Origin: Bacteroidaceae bacterium
Lineage (GTDB): Bacteria; Bacteroidota; Bacteroidia; Bacteroidales; Bacteroidaceae
NCBI GenBank assembly: GCA_017614465.1
Contig: JAGABW010000024.1
Location: forward strand, 1 to 44,149
Direction: 5' to 3'
DNA: 44,149 bases
The notes below the pieces were generated by a model. That model saw nothing but the letters and a program-made list of their open reading frames with translations, did not search any database and had not been told where the DNA came from. Below are positions 18,525 to 27,642 of this stretch, piece by piece. Positions within the stretch are counted from its first letter, which is position 1. Each line of letters starts with the position of its first letter. The position numbers and the translations under genes were made by a program.

Positions 18525-18625
18525 AATACAAACCTTTTGTATATAATAAAGGTATGTCATGAATAAAAAATATATGACACACCTTTATAAACTATATATT
18601 ATTGAAAATTAATAGCTCTATTTTT

Positions 18626-19342
18626 TTATGACAATCTGAAACTAACTGGTGCTGTGAATTTTACACGTACAGGTCTACCCATGTTTCTTCCAGGGTTCCA
18701 TTTTGGCATATTCTTTATAACACGTAGGGCTTCTTTGTCGCATGAAGGATCGAGAGATTTTACAACCTTTGGATCTACGATTGAACCGTCTTTGTTGACA
18801 ACGAACTGTACAACAACTTTTCCTTGAATGCCTTGCTCTATTGCCAATGGTGGGTATTTGATGTTTTCGCTCAAATATTTGAACAATGCTTCATCTCCAC
18901 CTGGGAATGATGGCATTTGTTCTGCAACAGGGAAGATTTCATCTTCGTTACTTCCTGGGTTTTCTACCGCAGGACCTACTGCTATAGGACCTGGATGTGC
19001 GACAACTGCAGGACCAGGAGTTGCATCGTGTGTATCTTCTTGAGATTCGATTTTCTCCTCCTTGATATCTGTTTTGTTGTCAACAATGTCTATAATCTCA
19101 ACAATCTGCGGAACATTTGCTGGTGGTGGTGGTGCCGCAGTGAATATTGGTTGAGTAATAGGTGGAATTTCCTCGTCTGGCACAGTTGCTTGTACACTGT
19201 ACACAGTGTCTGTTTCTTTGTATTCGTGTGTTGTCCACTCGAATGCAGCAAACATAAGTCCCAAGGCAACAATATATCCAAGTAATAGGCTCGTGCCTTT
19301 TTGACCTTCCAGGTCTGCTTTTTTTGATTTTTTAATTTCCAT
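18626..19342 (-). CDS. tonB: TonB-family energy transducer
   Basis: This protein spans the periplasm and transmits ExbB/ExbD force to TonB-dependent outer-membrane transporters. The ATG at 19342 gives 238 residues: a basic cytoplasmic start (MEIKKSKKADLEGQKG), one helix (about 18-35), a proline-rich linker (IPPITQPIFTAAPPPP) and a long Ala/Pro spacer. The TonB C-terminal domain (about 145-238) has PSFPGGDEALFKYLSENIKY and the YPPLAIEQGIQGKVVVQFVV segment. An upstream in-frame ATG at 19402 adds 20 residues but sits on the -7 element at 19400-19407, so I reject it. exbB and exbD lie downstream on the same strand. Confidence 0.93.
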   Translation of the reverse strand: MEIKKSKKADLEGQKGTSLLLGYIVALGLMFAAFEWTTHEYKETDTVYSVQATVPDEEIPPITQPIFTAAPPPPANVPQIVEIIDIVDNKTDIKEEKIESQEDTHDATPGPAVVAHPGPIAVGPAVENPGSNEDEIFPVAEQMPSFPGGDEALFKYLSENIKYPPLAIEQGIQGKVVVQFVVNKDGSIVDPKVVKSLDPSCDKEALRVIKNMPKWNPGRNMGRPVRVKFTAPVSFRLS

Positions 19343-19399
19343 AGGTATGTTTGTTTTTATTTTTCTTCTTTTAAAAGGATATGATTTTCCATTCGAGAG

Positions 19400-19407
19400 C
19401 AAATGTA
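19400..19407 (-). promoter_or_regulatory. Bacteroidota -7 promoter element of tonB
   Basis: On the minus strand TACATTTG matches the core and lies about 57 bases before the tonB ATG at 19342. A TTG at 19426-19424 is 16 bases upstream, shorter than usual. Confidence 0.55.
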
Positions 19408-19459
19408 CTACTTTTTTTTAATACAACGGCTATTTATTTATGTTTTTTTACAAAAAAAC

Positions 19460-22153
19460 TTATTTTATTATATTATTGATATCAATTGTCGATTCATTGT
19501 TTGCAATTGACCTAATATGTATGTCACGTTGAGGGAATGGAATTTCTATATCGTTTTCGTTGAGAGCGGTATAAACTGACTCGCGGATTTCAGCTGTGAA
19601 TGCGTTTTTTTGGTCAACCAGCATCCATGCTCTAATCTGAAGATCTACACTGCTGTCGCCGAAGTCACTGACAATAACTCCGAGTGTCTTATCTGGTGAG
19701 ACGATAGGTCTTCCGTCAAACTTCTTTTGGCACAGTGGTGTTATTGTTTTCAGAATGACGTCACGTACTTTTTGTATATTACTTCCGTATGCTACTCCAA
19801 TTGGAATCTTTACTAATTCATAACTATGATTACGTGTTAAGTTCTTGAAGTTCTTGTTAAAGAGTGATGCGTTGAGGAATGCAATGACAGAACCGTCGAG
19901 TGTGATGATTTGTGTTGACTGGTATGTTATTGATTCTACTTTACCTTGTATTCCGTCACACTCAATATAGTCGCCAACACGCAAACGTCCGGTCATGAGG
20001 CTTATTCCGTAGAAGAAGTTCTCCAAAAGGTCTTTCATCGCAAAACCCATACCTGTTGCCAGACCTGCAAATACGATTTCGATTCCGCTTGGTGGAACTT
20101 TAAGGAACTTGAGCGTGAAGATGAAATAAGTTCCCCAAACGAGTATTGCAATGATGTTTCGTGCAAGTGTCTCGTTGAACTCTCCACCTCCTTTTTCGAG
20201 TGCCTTATGTGTGCGATACAGCTGATATACTGTTCTGATGACATAATTCAAGTATCTGAAGATGAAGAAGCATTCGATGATGATTCCTAACTTCTTGATT
20301 GATATTTCAAGGAATCCCTTAATGGCATAGTTGTGGTCGAAAATCTCCTTGCATTTGGCTGTCATCTCGAACACATCTGCCGACATGTATATAGATGAGA
20401 TTATCGACAGTAGGGCGATGATAGGAATCAATGTCTTTATTATAAAGTCGTATGCCCATGTCTTATGGATGAATTGTCCTTTCTTGATTCTTTCGATTAA
20501 GACTCCGCTGTCTTTTTGCAATAGCAGTTCCTTTCTTTTTGAGAATGTTCTTTCGCTGACTATGATTTTCTTTGTCAGTATGTTTTTCTCGTATATTTCC
20601 AAGAGATCATATACACATGTTATGGTTTGTATTGCAGCAAGCTGGAATGTCCACCAGATAATAATCTGTACTGCCATGAGTGTGAATCCGGCAAGTGAAC
20701 AAACGCTGGCTGTAATCATTACGGTGAATGAAATACTTGAGTATGTGAGGTCTGCCAGTGGCAGGTTGCGTCTGCTTTTGCGTATAGCGTAGAACTGCCA
20801 TATTGTGAAGCCAATCAGGATAGGTGGGCATATCAAGTTAACCAGGTTGTTTGGTATAAGCACTATTCTGAAGAATATGATTATCAATGCCATACAGAGG
20901 TAAGGCATGTATATTCTAATGCCGTCTTTTGTCTGTTCTGCTTTCAGACGTATAAGTAATGATATGAGCAGAGCTTCGATTAACCATGAGAATGTCATCA
21001 TTAGGTTTGATGCCATGATGAACAGGTTGAATGACAGGTTCTGTTTTACAATTGATAATGCAATAGCGAATATAAGTACTCCTAAAGCAAGTACGCATGT
21101 ATTACGCTGGTATTTCTTGAATGTGTCAGGATCGAAATTAACCCTGTTGTTTTTAAGTTTGTGCAGTATTTTCTTTGATAGTTTTGTCTTTCTCAGCAGG
21201 AATGGTATAAGTCTGATTAATATATTACTCAATATGGTTGCAATGAATATATATACCAGCATGAATATACTTACTGCAAGGATGATAGGTCCGCGCCATT
21301 CAGATTTGCCTTTCTGTCCTTTTCCTAACGGACGGTATTTGAAATCTACATCCTTCTGAATCAGAGGAATCTGTCGTGGAAGTTGTGATAGTATTGTCAG
21401 ATAATTTGATGTACCGTCTTTAAAGATGCTTTGTTGCAGATCCTTGTAGCGTTGTTTTGTGTAGTTGTTGAGGTTCTCAACCTTATTTGTCACAGCTTTG
21501 TAGTAGTGGTGGTCTTTATCAATGTTTATGAGTATGCGTAATAAGTTATTACGTATGGCTTTTGCATACATAATACACTCTTCACGGTCTTTCTGTTCTT
21601 CTTTCGACAGTGTGAAAGGGGCTTTATGCTTGATGAAAGTGGTGTCTCCCTTAACAGAATCAATTTTTATCTCGGTTAGTCCGTCTTTCAGGAATCTCTT
21701 GTGTTTGTGTTTGTTAACCTTTGATGGGGGAAGTTCTTCAAGTGATGTGATAAGACTGTCGTATCGTGCCACTTCTCCCATTATGTTTTTCTGTATCTTC
21801 TCATAAGGTACATTGTTCTTGTTCAGTTCCTTATACAGATTAGATGCTTCTGTACATGCGTATGCAAGGTCTAATGTGAAGTCTGACTTTTGTGAATACA
21901 GGATAAGGCTTATCTGATCGGCTCTTTTCATGAAGTCCACCAGTTTCTGATGCTGAGCCGCACTTCTGTGGCTATATTGTTGCATCATGAATTTTTGGTT
22001 TCCGTATGTGTCTTTTAACTCGAGTTTTAATATCCCGAGTGTTTTTGACAGGTCTTTTTCCTTTAAGACGGCATGTATTGGAAGTACTGCTATGACAGTA
22101 AGCAGTATGACAGATATGATCTTCTTTATTACCTCAGGTTTGTAGTTAGTCAT
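19460..22153 (-). CDS. Large MscS-family mechanosensitive channel
   Basis: An 897-residue membrane protein ends in an MscS domain. The pore helix and following beta domain are recognisable at about 685-780 (FAGLATGMGFAMKDLLENFF, then LRVGDYIECDGIQGKVESI and LDGSVIAFLNASLFNKNF). The N-terminus has a signal-like helix, a charged coiled or helical periplasmic region (about 30-270, many Lys/Asp/Glu), then roughly ten helices from 280 onward. The layout resembles the large MscK/MscM class, which gates under membrane tension and releases solutes. Its start overlaps the upstream gene's stop by eight bases, so the two are translationally coupled. Confidence 0.9.
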   Translation of the reverse strand: MTNYKPEVIKKIISVILLTVIAVLPIHAVLKEKDLSKTLGILKLELKDTYGNQKFMMQQYSHRSAAQHQKLVDFMKRADQISLILYSQKSDFTLDLAYACTEASNLYKELNKNNVPYEKIQKNIMGEVARYDSLITSLEELPPSKVNKHKHKRFLKDGLTEIKIDSVKGDTTFIKHKAPFTLSKEEQKDREECIMYAKAIRNNLLRILINIDKDHHYYKAVTNKVENLNNYTKQRYKDLQQSIFKDGTSNYLTILSQLPRQIPLIQKDVDFKYRPLGKGQKGKSEWRGPIILAVSIFMLVYIFIATILSNILIRLIPFLLRKTKLSKKILHKLKNNRVNFDPDTFKKYQRNTCVLALGVLIFAIALSIVKQNLSFNLFIMASNLMMTFSWLIEALLISLLIRLKAEQTKDGIRIYMPYLCMALIIIFFRIVLIPNNLVNLICPPILIGFTIWQFYAIRKSRRNLPLADLTYSSISFTVMITASVCSLAGFTLMAVQIIIWWTFQLAAIQTITCVYDLLEIYEKNILTKKIIVSERTFSKRKELLLQKDSGVLIERIKKGQFIHKTWAYDFIIKTLIPIIALLSIISSIYMSADVFEMTAKCKEIFDHNYAIKGFLEISIKKLGIIIECFFIFRYLNYVIRTVYQLYRTHKALEKGGGEFNETLARNIIAILVWGTYFIFTLKFLKVPPSGIEIVFAGLATGMGFAMKDLLENFFYGISLMTGRLRVGDYIECDGIQGKVESITYQSTQIITLDGSVIAFLNASLFNKNFKNLTRNHSYELVKIPIGVAYGSNIQKVRDVILKTITPLCQKKFDGRPIVSPDKTLGVIVSDFGDSSVDLQIRAWMLVDQKNAFTAEIRESVYTALNENDIEIPFPQRDIHIRSIANNESTIDINNIIK

Positions 22154-22850
22154 TTGTAATAAGTTTCTTTAGTGCGTTGTATAATTTGTTAAGGATAATT
22201 CTGATTTTATTATTTTGTCCGATTTCTTCACTTATAAACTCAGCATCTCCTACGGTGTTTGTTAGCTCTTTTGTTTCATCGTTGTCATCGTCGTCTTCGT
22301 TCATGTAGATATCAAGTTGTTTATGCAGATTCTGTTTTATATCTATCAGTAAACCCTTGAAACCTTTATTGCGTCTGAAGCGATTATATGCTTTTTTCCT
22401 ATTTATGCAGAATAGGATGAATCTGTGCCAGCATTTTATCAGTAGCTGCCATATGATTTTGGATAACTTGATCAGTCCTTGCCATATTTTATATAATGTA
22501 GGACGTAAATTTATCAGTGTGTTCAGTGTTGCTTTCAGCAACCATATAATTCCTCTCCAAATGGCTTGTAACAGCCAGACAAATGCTTTTGCGATGTATA
22601 TGGCCATATCTTTGAGCCATAGCTTGAATTTCTTTACTTTGTCTTGTGTGCTGTTTGAATTCCAGAATACGATAATTCTGGATATAAGAGCCATGAGCAG
22701 GGCTATTAATAACTTGATTATCTTTAATATAAGACGGAATGTCCTGACTATAAACTTGAGTATGACTTTTAGCAGCAGAATACTTATTTCGCTAAGCATC
22801 TGTAGCCAGTTTCTCTCAGAAGAAGGCTTGTGTCCGCTATTGTAACTCAT
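22146..22850 (-). CDS. Unknown basic amphipathic protein coupled to the MscS channel
   Basis: I recognise no family in this 234-residue protein. Residues 17-150 are an almost continuous hydrophobic stretch with Lys or Arg every three to four residues and many Trp (such as LKVILKFIVRTFRLILKIIK and WLLQAIWRGIIWLLK). That pattern suits long amphipathic helices lying on a membrane better than ordinary transmembrane segments. A basic RKKAYNRFRRNK patch (about 153-164), an acidic cluster NEDDDDNDE (about 186-194) and a final basic helix follow. The acid-poor first half is unusual. The gene has a clear promoter and overlaps the channel gene by eight bases, which suggests a joint function. Confidence 0.7.
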   Translation of the reverse strand: MSYNSGHKPSSERNWLQMLSEISILLLKVILKFIVRTFRLILKIIKLLIALLMALISRIIVFWNSNSTQDKVKKFKLWLKDMAIYIAKAFVWLLQAIWRGIIWLLKATLNTLINLRPTLYKIWQGLIKLSKIIWQLLIKCWHRFILFCINRKKAYNRFRRNKGFKGLLIDIKQNLHKQLDIYMNEDDDDNDETKELTNTVGDAEFISEEIGQNNKIRIILNKLYNALKKLITND

Positions 22851-22892
22851 TGGTTTTTATTCGTTCCCTCAATAAAGATGTCAAATTTTCTG

Positions 22893-22922
22893 CAAAGGTA
22901 GTTATAAAATATAATTTGACAA
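22893..22922 (-). promoter_or_regulatory. Bacteroidota promoter of the amphipathic-protein/MscS operon
   Basis: On the minus strand TTG (22922-22920), a 19-base spacer and TACCTTTG (22900-22893) form a consensus promoter 43 bases before the ATG at 22850. Confidence 0.8.
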
Positions 22923-22961
22923 TAATTTATGATGTAAAAAAATGTTTATTTTTGAATTAGC

Positions 22962-22998
22962 AAACAAGTGTGCCATTTTAGCAATAGCACACTTGTTT
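22962..22998 (-). terminator. Hairpin downstream of secA
   Basis: A perfect 12-bp inverted repeat (22962-22973 with 22987-22998) has a 13-base loop and sits 42 bases after the secA stop. No T run follows directly on the minus strand, so it may act as an mRNA end or a weak terminator. Confidence 0.6.
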
Positions 22999-23039
22999 AT
23001 TTATGATAGAATCTGTTTGATTTCTAATGTTTATATAAA

Positions 23040-26000
23040 TCAAAGACCTTTACCATGACAATGTTTGAATTTTTTTCCTGAACCACATGGACATAAGTCG
23101 TTTCTTCCAACTTTTGGCCCATTGTTTTGTACAGGTGCAGTTGGTTGTGCAGCACGTGTGTCGGAATTTGCAGCAGCCTGCATACCTCTTTGTGTTTCAG
23201 TTGGTTGACTGAGGTCTTCCTTTGATTCTACGTAATGTGGCTGTGGTGGCTGTTGTACTTGCTGTGGTGCTTGATGTACCTCTTCCTGATTTTGCATAGG
23301 TATGTTGCAACGCATAAGCACACTTATTGTTCCGTCGTTGATATTATCAATCATGCTGTCGAACAGAGTTACTGATTCAATTTTGAATACAAGTAGTGGG
23401 TCTTTCTGTTCGTAACTTGCATTTTGTACGGAATGTTTCAGCTCGTCTAATTGACGTAGATTCTCTTGCCATGATTCGTCAATTTTCTGAAGCAGTATCA
23501 GTTTTTCAAATACAAGGAAGATGTTCTTTGCTTCTGCTTCGTATGTTTCTTTTAATGGAACGGCGATGCTATATCCTCTTTTACCATCAGTTAGAGGAAT
23601 GATAATGTTCTCATACATAGAACCTTTTTCCTCGTAGATGTTTTTGATTACAGGCCATGCTGTATTTGCTATTCTTTCTGTACGTTCTTTGAATTTGGCA
23701 AGTACTGCATCGTAAGTTAAATCCAAAAGTTTATTTGTGTTTCCTTCGAACTGTTCTGCAGTGAAAGGAACTTCCATGGCAAATATTCTGATGAACTGCT
23801 CTTTGCATCCTTCGTAATCATTGTTTAGAATGATTTTCTTTATACGATCCCAGATTATGTTAGAGATATCCATTCCGATACGTTCTCCCATAAGTGCGTG
23901 ACGTCGTCTTTCGTATATTACTTTACGCTGTTTGTTCATGACGTCGTCGTATTCGAGGAGGCGTTTACGGATACCGAAGTTGTTTTCTTCTACTTTCTTT
24001 TGTGCACGTTCGATGGATTTGTTAATCATTGGGTGTTCAATCATCTCACCTTCTTCAAATCCCATTCGGTCCATGATCTTACTGATACGATCAGAAGCGA
24101 ACAGACGCATGAGTTTATCTTCGAGACTCACATAGAATACAGAAGAACCTGGGTCGCCCTGACGTCCTGCACGTCCACGTAACTGACGGTCAACGCGTCG
24201 GCTTTCGTGACGTTCTGTACCGATGATGGCAAGACCTCCGGCTTCTTTTACTTCAGGTGAGAGCTTGATGTCGGTACCACGACCTGCCATGTTGGTTGCA
24301 ATGGTCACGATACTCTTCTGTCCTGCGTTTTTAACGATATCTGCTTCTCTTTCGTGGAGTTTTGCATTCAGAACGTTATGTGGTATCTTTCTCATTGAAA
24401 GCATCTTGCTGAGCATTTCAGATATTTCAACTGATGTGGTACCCACAAGAACTGGTCGTCCTTCAGCTACCAAACGTTCAACTTCTTCAATAACAGCCTT
24501 ATATTTCTCACGATTTGTCTTGTAAACTCTGTCGTTCTGGTCGTCACGGATAACAGGTACGTTTGTTGGAATCTCAACTACATCGAGTTTGTAGATGTCC
24601 CAGAATTCACCAGCCTCAGTAATAGCTGTACCGGTCATACCTGCAAGTTTGTGATACATACGGAAATAGTTCTGTAGTGTGATTGTAGCATAAGTTTGAG
24701 TAGCATCTGTTACTTTTACTCTTTCTTTTGCTTCTACAGCCTGATGAAGTCCGTCGCTCCATCTGCGTCCTTCCATGATACGTCCAGTCTGTTCGTCAAC
24801 GATTTTTACTTCTCCGTCCATTACAACGTAGTCATCATCGATTTCGAACATAGTGTATGCTTTTAAGAGTTGTTGCATTGTGTGTACGCGTTCGCTCTTA
24901 ACAGCATATTCTTGCCAGAGTTCGTCTTTCTTAGCAACTCGTTCTTCTTCGCTAAGATTTGCGTTCTCCAATTCTGATAATTGTGATGCGATGTCAGGTA
25001 AGATGAAGAATGTGTCGTCTTTTACGATATCGGCAATAAGTTGGTTACCTTTATCTGTCATTTCAACAGATTTCATCTTTTCATCGCATACGAAGAATAA
25101 CGGATCTGTAGCTTCAGGCATACGTCTGTTGTTATTCTCCATATATATTTCCTCTGTTTTGAGGAGACCAGTCTTTATACCTGGTTCAGAAAGGTACTTG
25201 ATGAATGCTTTATTCTTAGGGAGTGCCTTATATGCTCGGAAGAGTGAAAGGAAACCAGCCTCGATATCTTTCTGGTTGTCGCTGTCGATGAGTCGTTTAG
25301 CATCAGTAAGATATTGAAGGGCTTGTTTTTTCTGTGCTTCAACAAGTTTCTCGATATACGGACAGAATTGTTCGAACATCTGTACTTCGCCTTTTGGTAC
25401 AGGACCAGAGATAATCAACGGTGTACGTGCGTCGTCAATCAGAACGGAGTCAACCTCGTCGACAATTGCATAATTATGCTTACGCTGTACAAGGTCTTGT
25501 GGACGCATTGCCATATTATCACGTAGGTAGTCGAAACCGAATTCGTTATTTGTTCCGTATGTCACTTCTGCCTGATATGCTCTTCTTCTGTCAGCTGAGT
25601 TTGGCTTATGTTTGTCGATACAGTCAACATTCATTTGGTGGAACAAGAAAATAGGGGAGTTCCATTCAGAGTCACGACGTGCAAGATAATCGTTGACTGT
25701 GACAACATGAACACCGTTTCCTGTGAGGGCATTTAAGAATACAGGGAGGATACTGGTTAATGTCTTTCCTTCACCAGTCATCATTTCTGCAATCTTTCCC
25801 TGATGGAGTACAACACCACCAAACAACTGACAATCATATGGGATCCAGATATTAGGTGCCCCATCGAATACTTCGTGAATAAGAACCTTGTCGTCTTTGA
25901 TTTCAACAACACCAGGGTAGCGCAGTACAGCTTCGCGGTCGAAGTCGGTTGGAGTAAGCGCTAAATCCTCAATGCTTTTCGCTTCTCTAAAACGGCGGCA

Positions 26001-26351
26001 TGTATCTTTCACGATAGCATACACCAGCGGCATTATTTCGTCAAGTTTTTTATCAAAAACTTTTAATACTTCTTCTTCTAACTTGTCAATTTTTTCAAAA
26101 AGAGGAGCTCTGTTTTGTATTTCAGTTTTCTCGATTTGATCTTTAACTTCTTTGATCTCGTTGCGTAAATCTGCAGCAGCATCCTGAATGTCTTGTTTCA
26201 GTTGTTGTGTTTTCTGACGCAATTCATCATTTGACAATGCAGCCAAAGTTGGGTAAATATTATTAACCTCCATAACAAATGGACGTATTGCCTTGATGTC
26301 TCTTTGTGCTTTATTGCCAAAGAGTTTGGTCATTAAATCATTGAATCCCAT
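23040..26351 (-). CDS. secA: Preprotein translocase ATPase SecA
   Basis: SecA drives unfolded proteins through SecYEG. At 1103 residues it is about 200 longer than the E. coli protein. Walker A TGEGKT is at 192-197, DEVD at 298-301, and the second ATPase half has [12 protein letters not shown] and [13 protein letters not shown]. The C-terminus carries a Pro/Gln-rich linker and a zinc-binding tail [14 protein letters not shown], which in other bacteria contacts SecB or ribosomes. Extra length lies in a charged helical insertion at about 50-105 and a longer segment at about 335-500, both as expected for Bacteroidota. Its start lies inside the end of the DUF4105 gene (14-base overlap), so translation is coupled. 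Confidence 0.97.
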   Translation of the reverse strand: MGFNDLMTKLFGNKAQRDIKAIRPFVMEVNNIYPTLAALSNDELRQKTQQLKQDIQDAAADLRNEIKEVKDQIEKTEIQNRAPLFEKIDKLEEEVLKVFDKKLDEIMPLVYAIVKDTCRRFREAKSIEDLALTPTDFDREAVLRYPGVVEIKDDKVLIHEVFDGAPNIWIPYDCQLFGGVVLHQGKIAEMMTGEGKTLTSILPVFLNALTGNGVHVVTVNDYLARRDSEWNSPIFLFHQMNVDCIDKHKPNSADRRRAYQAEVTYGTNNEFGFDYLRDNMAMRPQDLVQRKHNYAIVDEVDSVLIDDARTPLIISGPVPKGEVQMFEQFCPYIEKLVEAQKKQALQYLTDAKRLIDSDNQKDIEAGFLSLFRAYKALPKNKAFIKYLSEPGIKTGLLKTEEIYMENNNRRMPEATDPLFFVCDEKMKSVEMTDKGNQLIADIVKDDTFFILPDIASQLSELENANLSEEERVAKKDELWQEYAVKSERVHTMQQLLKAYTMFEIDDDYVVMDGEVKIVDEQTGRIMEGRRWSDGLHQAVEAKERVKVTDATQTYATITLQNYFRMYHKLAGMTGTAITEAGEFWDIYKLDVVEIPTNVPVIRDDQNDRVYKTNREKYKAVIEEVERLVAEGRPVLVGTTSVEISEMLSKMLSMRKIPHNVLNAKLHEREADIVKNAGQKSIVTIATNMAGRGTDIKLSPEVKEAGGLAIIGTERHESRRVDRQLRGRAGRQGDPGSSVFYVSLEDKLMRLFASDRISKIMDRMGFEEGEMIEHPMINKSIERAQKKVEENNFGIRKRLLEYDDVMNKQRKVIYERRRHALMGERIGMDISNIIWDRIKKIILNNDYEGCKEQFIRIFAMEVPFTAEQFEGNTNKLLDLTYDAVLAKFKERTERIANTAWPVIKNIYEEKGSMYENIIIPLTDGKRGYSIAVPLKETYEAEAKNIFLVFEKLILLQKIDESWQENLRQLDELKHSVQNASYEQKDPLLVFKIESVTLFDSMIDNINDGTISVLMRCNIPMQNQEEVHQAPQQVQQPPQPHYVESKEDLSQPTETQRGMQAAANSDTRAAQPTAPVQNNGPKVGRNDLCPCGSGKKFKHCHGKGL

Positions 26352-27591
26352 GTTTTATATTAAGTTTTATTGTTTCGGTATTATTTTTTTGTTTTGCAAA
26401 GATATGAAAAAATATTATGTTTACAATTACTCTAACCAGCAAAATCGATGCCAATGGTAAAATGGCAGTATTAAGAGTTTGTTGAACTAAAACAATTGTC
26501 AGTATGAATATTATGATATCTGCCAATATGACGTATGACAGAATTTTTGTCTTTCTTTTTATTATGAACGGTATTGTTAGGTATGCTAATGGATTGAATA
26601 TAATTACCAAGTAGTTTGTACTGACTCCTGGATGGTCTGAGAAGAAAAACAGGAATGAGATAAGTAATCCTATTGTTCCAACACAAAATGCGAGTATGAC
26701 ATCAAACCATTTGAAAATTTTCTTTCTTTTGATTTCGTAGAATGTCAGTAGTATTGTCAACAACAATAATCCAGTAGTGAAAATAAGTGCCATGTGGCTT
26801 TTGTCTTCTTTTATGCTGGCATCGTGCTTTATTGGGCATGATGTGGCTAATACCAGATTCCTTGTTGTGTTATCGCTATTATGTATAACTGCGTGACTGA
26901 CTTGTTCTTGAAGGTTTGACGGAATGAACATCTGTTGTCTTTTGGTTAGTGGCTTGTCAATTTCAGTACCAAGAAGCATGTCTATCCCAAATTCTATCCA
27001 GCTGTTGACAGATGTGTGCTTACGTAGTATCTCACGTGTTGTGAGATCTGCATATGAAGATTCCCCATATTGAACTTTTCCGTCTATAACCTTTTCAATC
27101 ATGTCACGTGCTCTGGTGGCGCAATTGTCGTATAACCAATTGTATTTGTATAATCGATTCTCAGGAAGAAGATTCTCGAAAAGAAGTGCTTGTATCTGTA
27201 TTTTTTCTTCTGGTGTGAGATTTAATATCTGTTCGGTAACATTTACGTTACGTTCATTATATCGTTCAAAGAAGAAATCAGCAGGTTCTGCTCCCAGTTC
27301 ATAGAATGTCTCACCTTTTACAAACTTGTATATGAAGTTCTCGGTTTTATAATTGAACATTCCATAATTGAACACAATGTCTCTTCTGTTTTGTTTGTCA
27401 ATCACGCGTATTGCAGTATGTCCGAAGAAGGCATGAATTTCTGTTCCTGGCGAACAGGTGATAAGTGACACTTGCATGTCTTGTCCAGATTGTTCAACGT
27501 AAGAGGAATCGTTTTCTTGCGCATGAACAAGATTCGTACATAACAACATATTAATAATGAAGGCAAACACCTTCATTATTAATAATCGCAT
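26338..27591 (-). CDS. DUF4105 (Lnb N-terminal-like) membrane protein overlapping secA
   Basis: This is a secreted or membrane-anchored protein with an N-terminal signal peptide (ending near LVHAQ), a periplasmic DUF4105 domain (about 35-270) and five C-terminal helices (about 275-420). DUF4105 is the family related to Lnb, which transfers an acyl chain to lipoprotein N-termini. The conserved Cys and His positions are visible in [21 protein letters not shown] and in [13 protein letters not shown]. Lipoprotein N-acylation is therefore plausible, but I infer it from the family. Three in-frame ATGs compete (27615, 27591, 27576). I prefer 27591, because 27576 lies inside a 15-bp hairpin and 27615 adds an unconserved polar MTLKQHRP. 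glnN ends 27 bases before the longest form. Confidence 0.82.
   Translation of the reverse strand: MRLLIMKVFAFIINMLLCTNLVHAQENDSSYVEQSGQDMQVSLITCSPGTEIHAFFGHTAIRVIDKQNRRDIVFNYGMFNYKTENFIYKFVKGETFYELGAEPADFFFERYNERNVNVTEQILNLTPEEKIQIQALLFENLLPENRLYKYNWLYDNCATRARDMIEKVIDGKVQYGESSYADLTTREILRKHTSVNSWIEFGIDMLLGTEIDKPLTKRQQMFIPSNLQEQVSHAVIHNSDNTTRNLVLATSCPIKHDASIKEDKSHMALIFTTGLLLLTILLTFYEIKRKKIFKWFDVILAFCVGTIGLLISFLFFFSDHPGVSTNYLVIIFNPLAYLTIPFIIKRKTKILSYVILADIIIFILTIVLVQQTLNTAILPLASILLVRVIVNIIFFHIFAKQKNNTETIKLNIKHGIQ
27549..27584 (-). promoter_or_regulatory. Perfect 15-bp hairpin over the translation start of the DUF4105-secA unit
   Basis: Positions 27549-27563 and 27570-27584 are exact reverse complements around the 6-base loop CAAACA. 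In the mRNA the hairpin encloses the AUG at 27576-27574 and begins five bases after the AUG codon at 27591-27589. It has no following U run on the coding strand, so it is not a standard terminator. It could control ribosome access to the DUF4105 start and, through the overlap, to secA. The regulatory role is inference. Confidence 0.55.
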
Positions 27592-27642
27592 TGGTCTATG
27601 TTGTTTAAGTGTCAATGTTTGTGCTTGATAATCTGTTGATTA

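Noticed and set aside
19343-19402. Longer TonB with a start at 19402
   Set aside because: The extension would overlap the -7 promoter element at 19400-19407 and adds an unconserved polar segment. The ATG at 19342 gives the normal short basic start before the membrane helix.
24853-25317. 154-codon plus-strand frame antisense to secA
   Set aside because: It is a complementary-strand artefact of a well-conserved gene, with no independent features.
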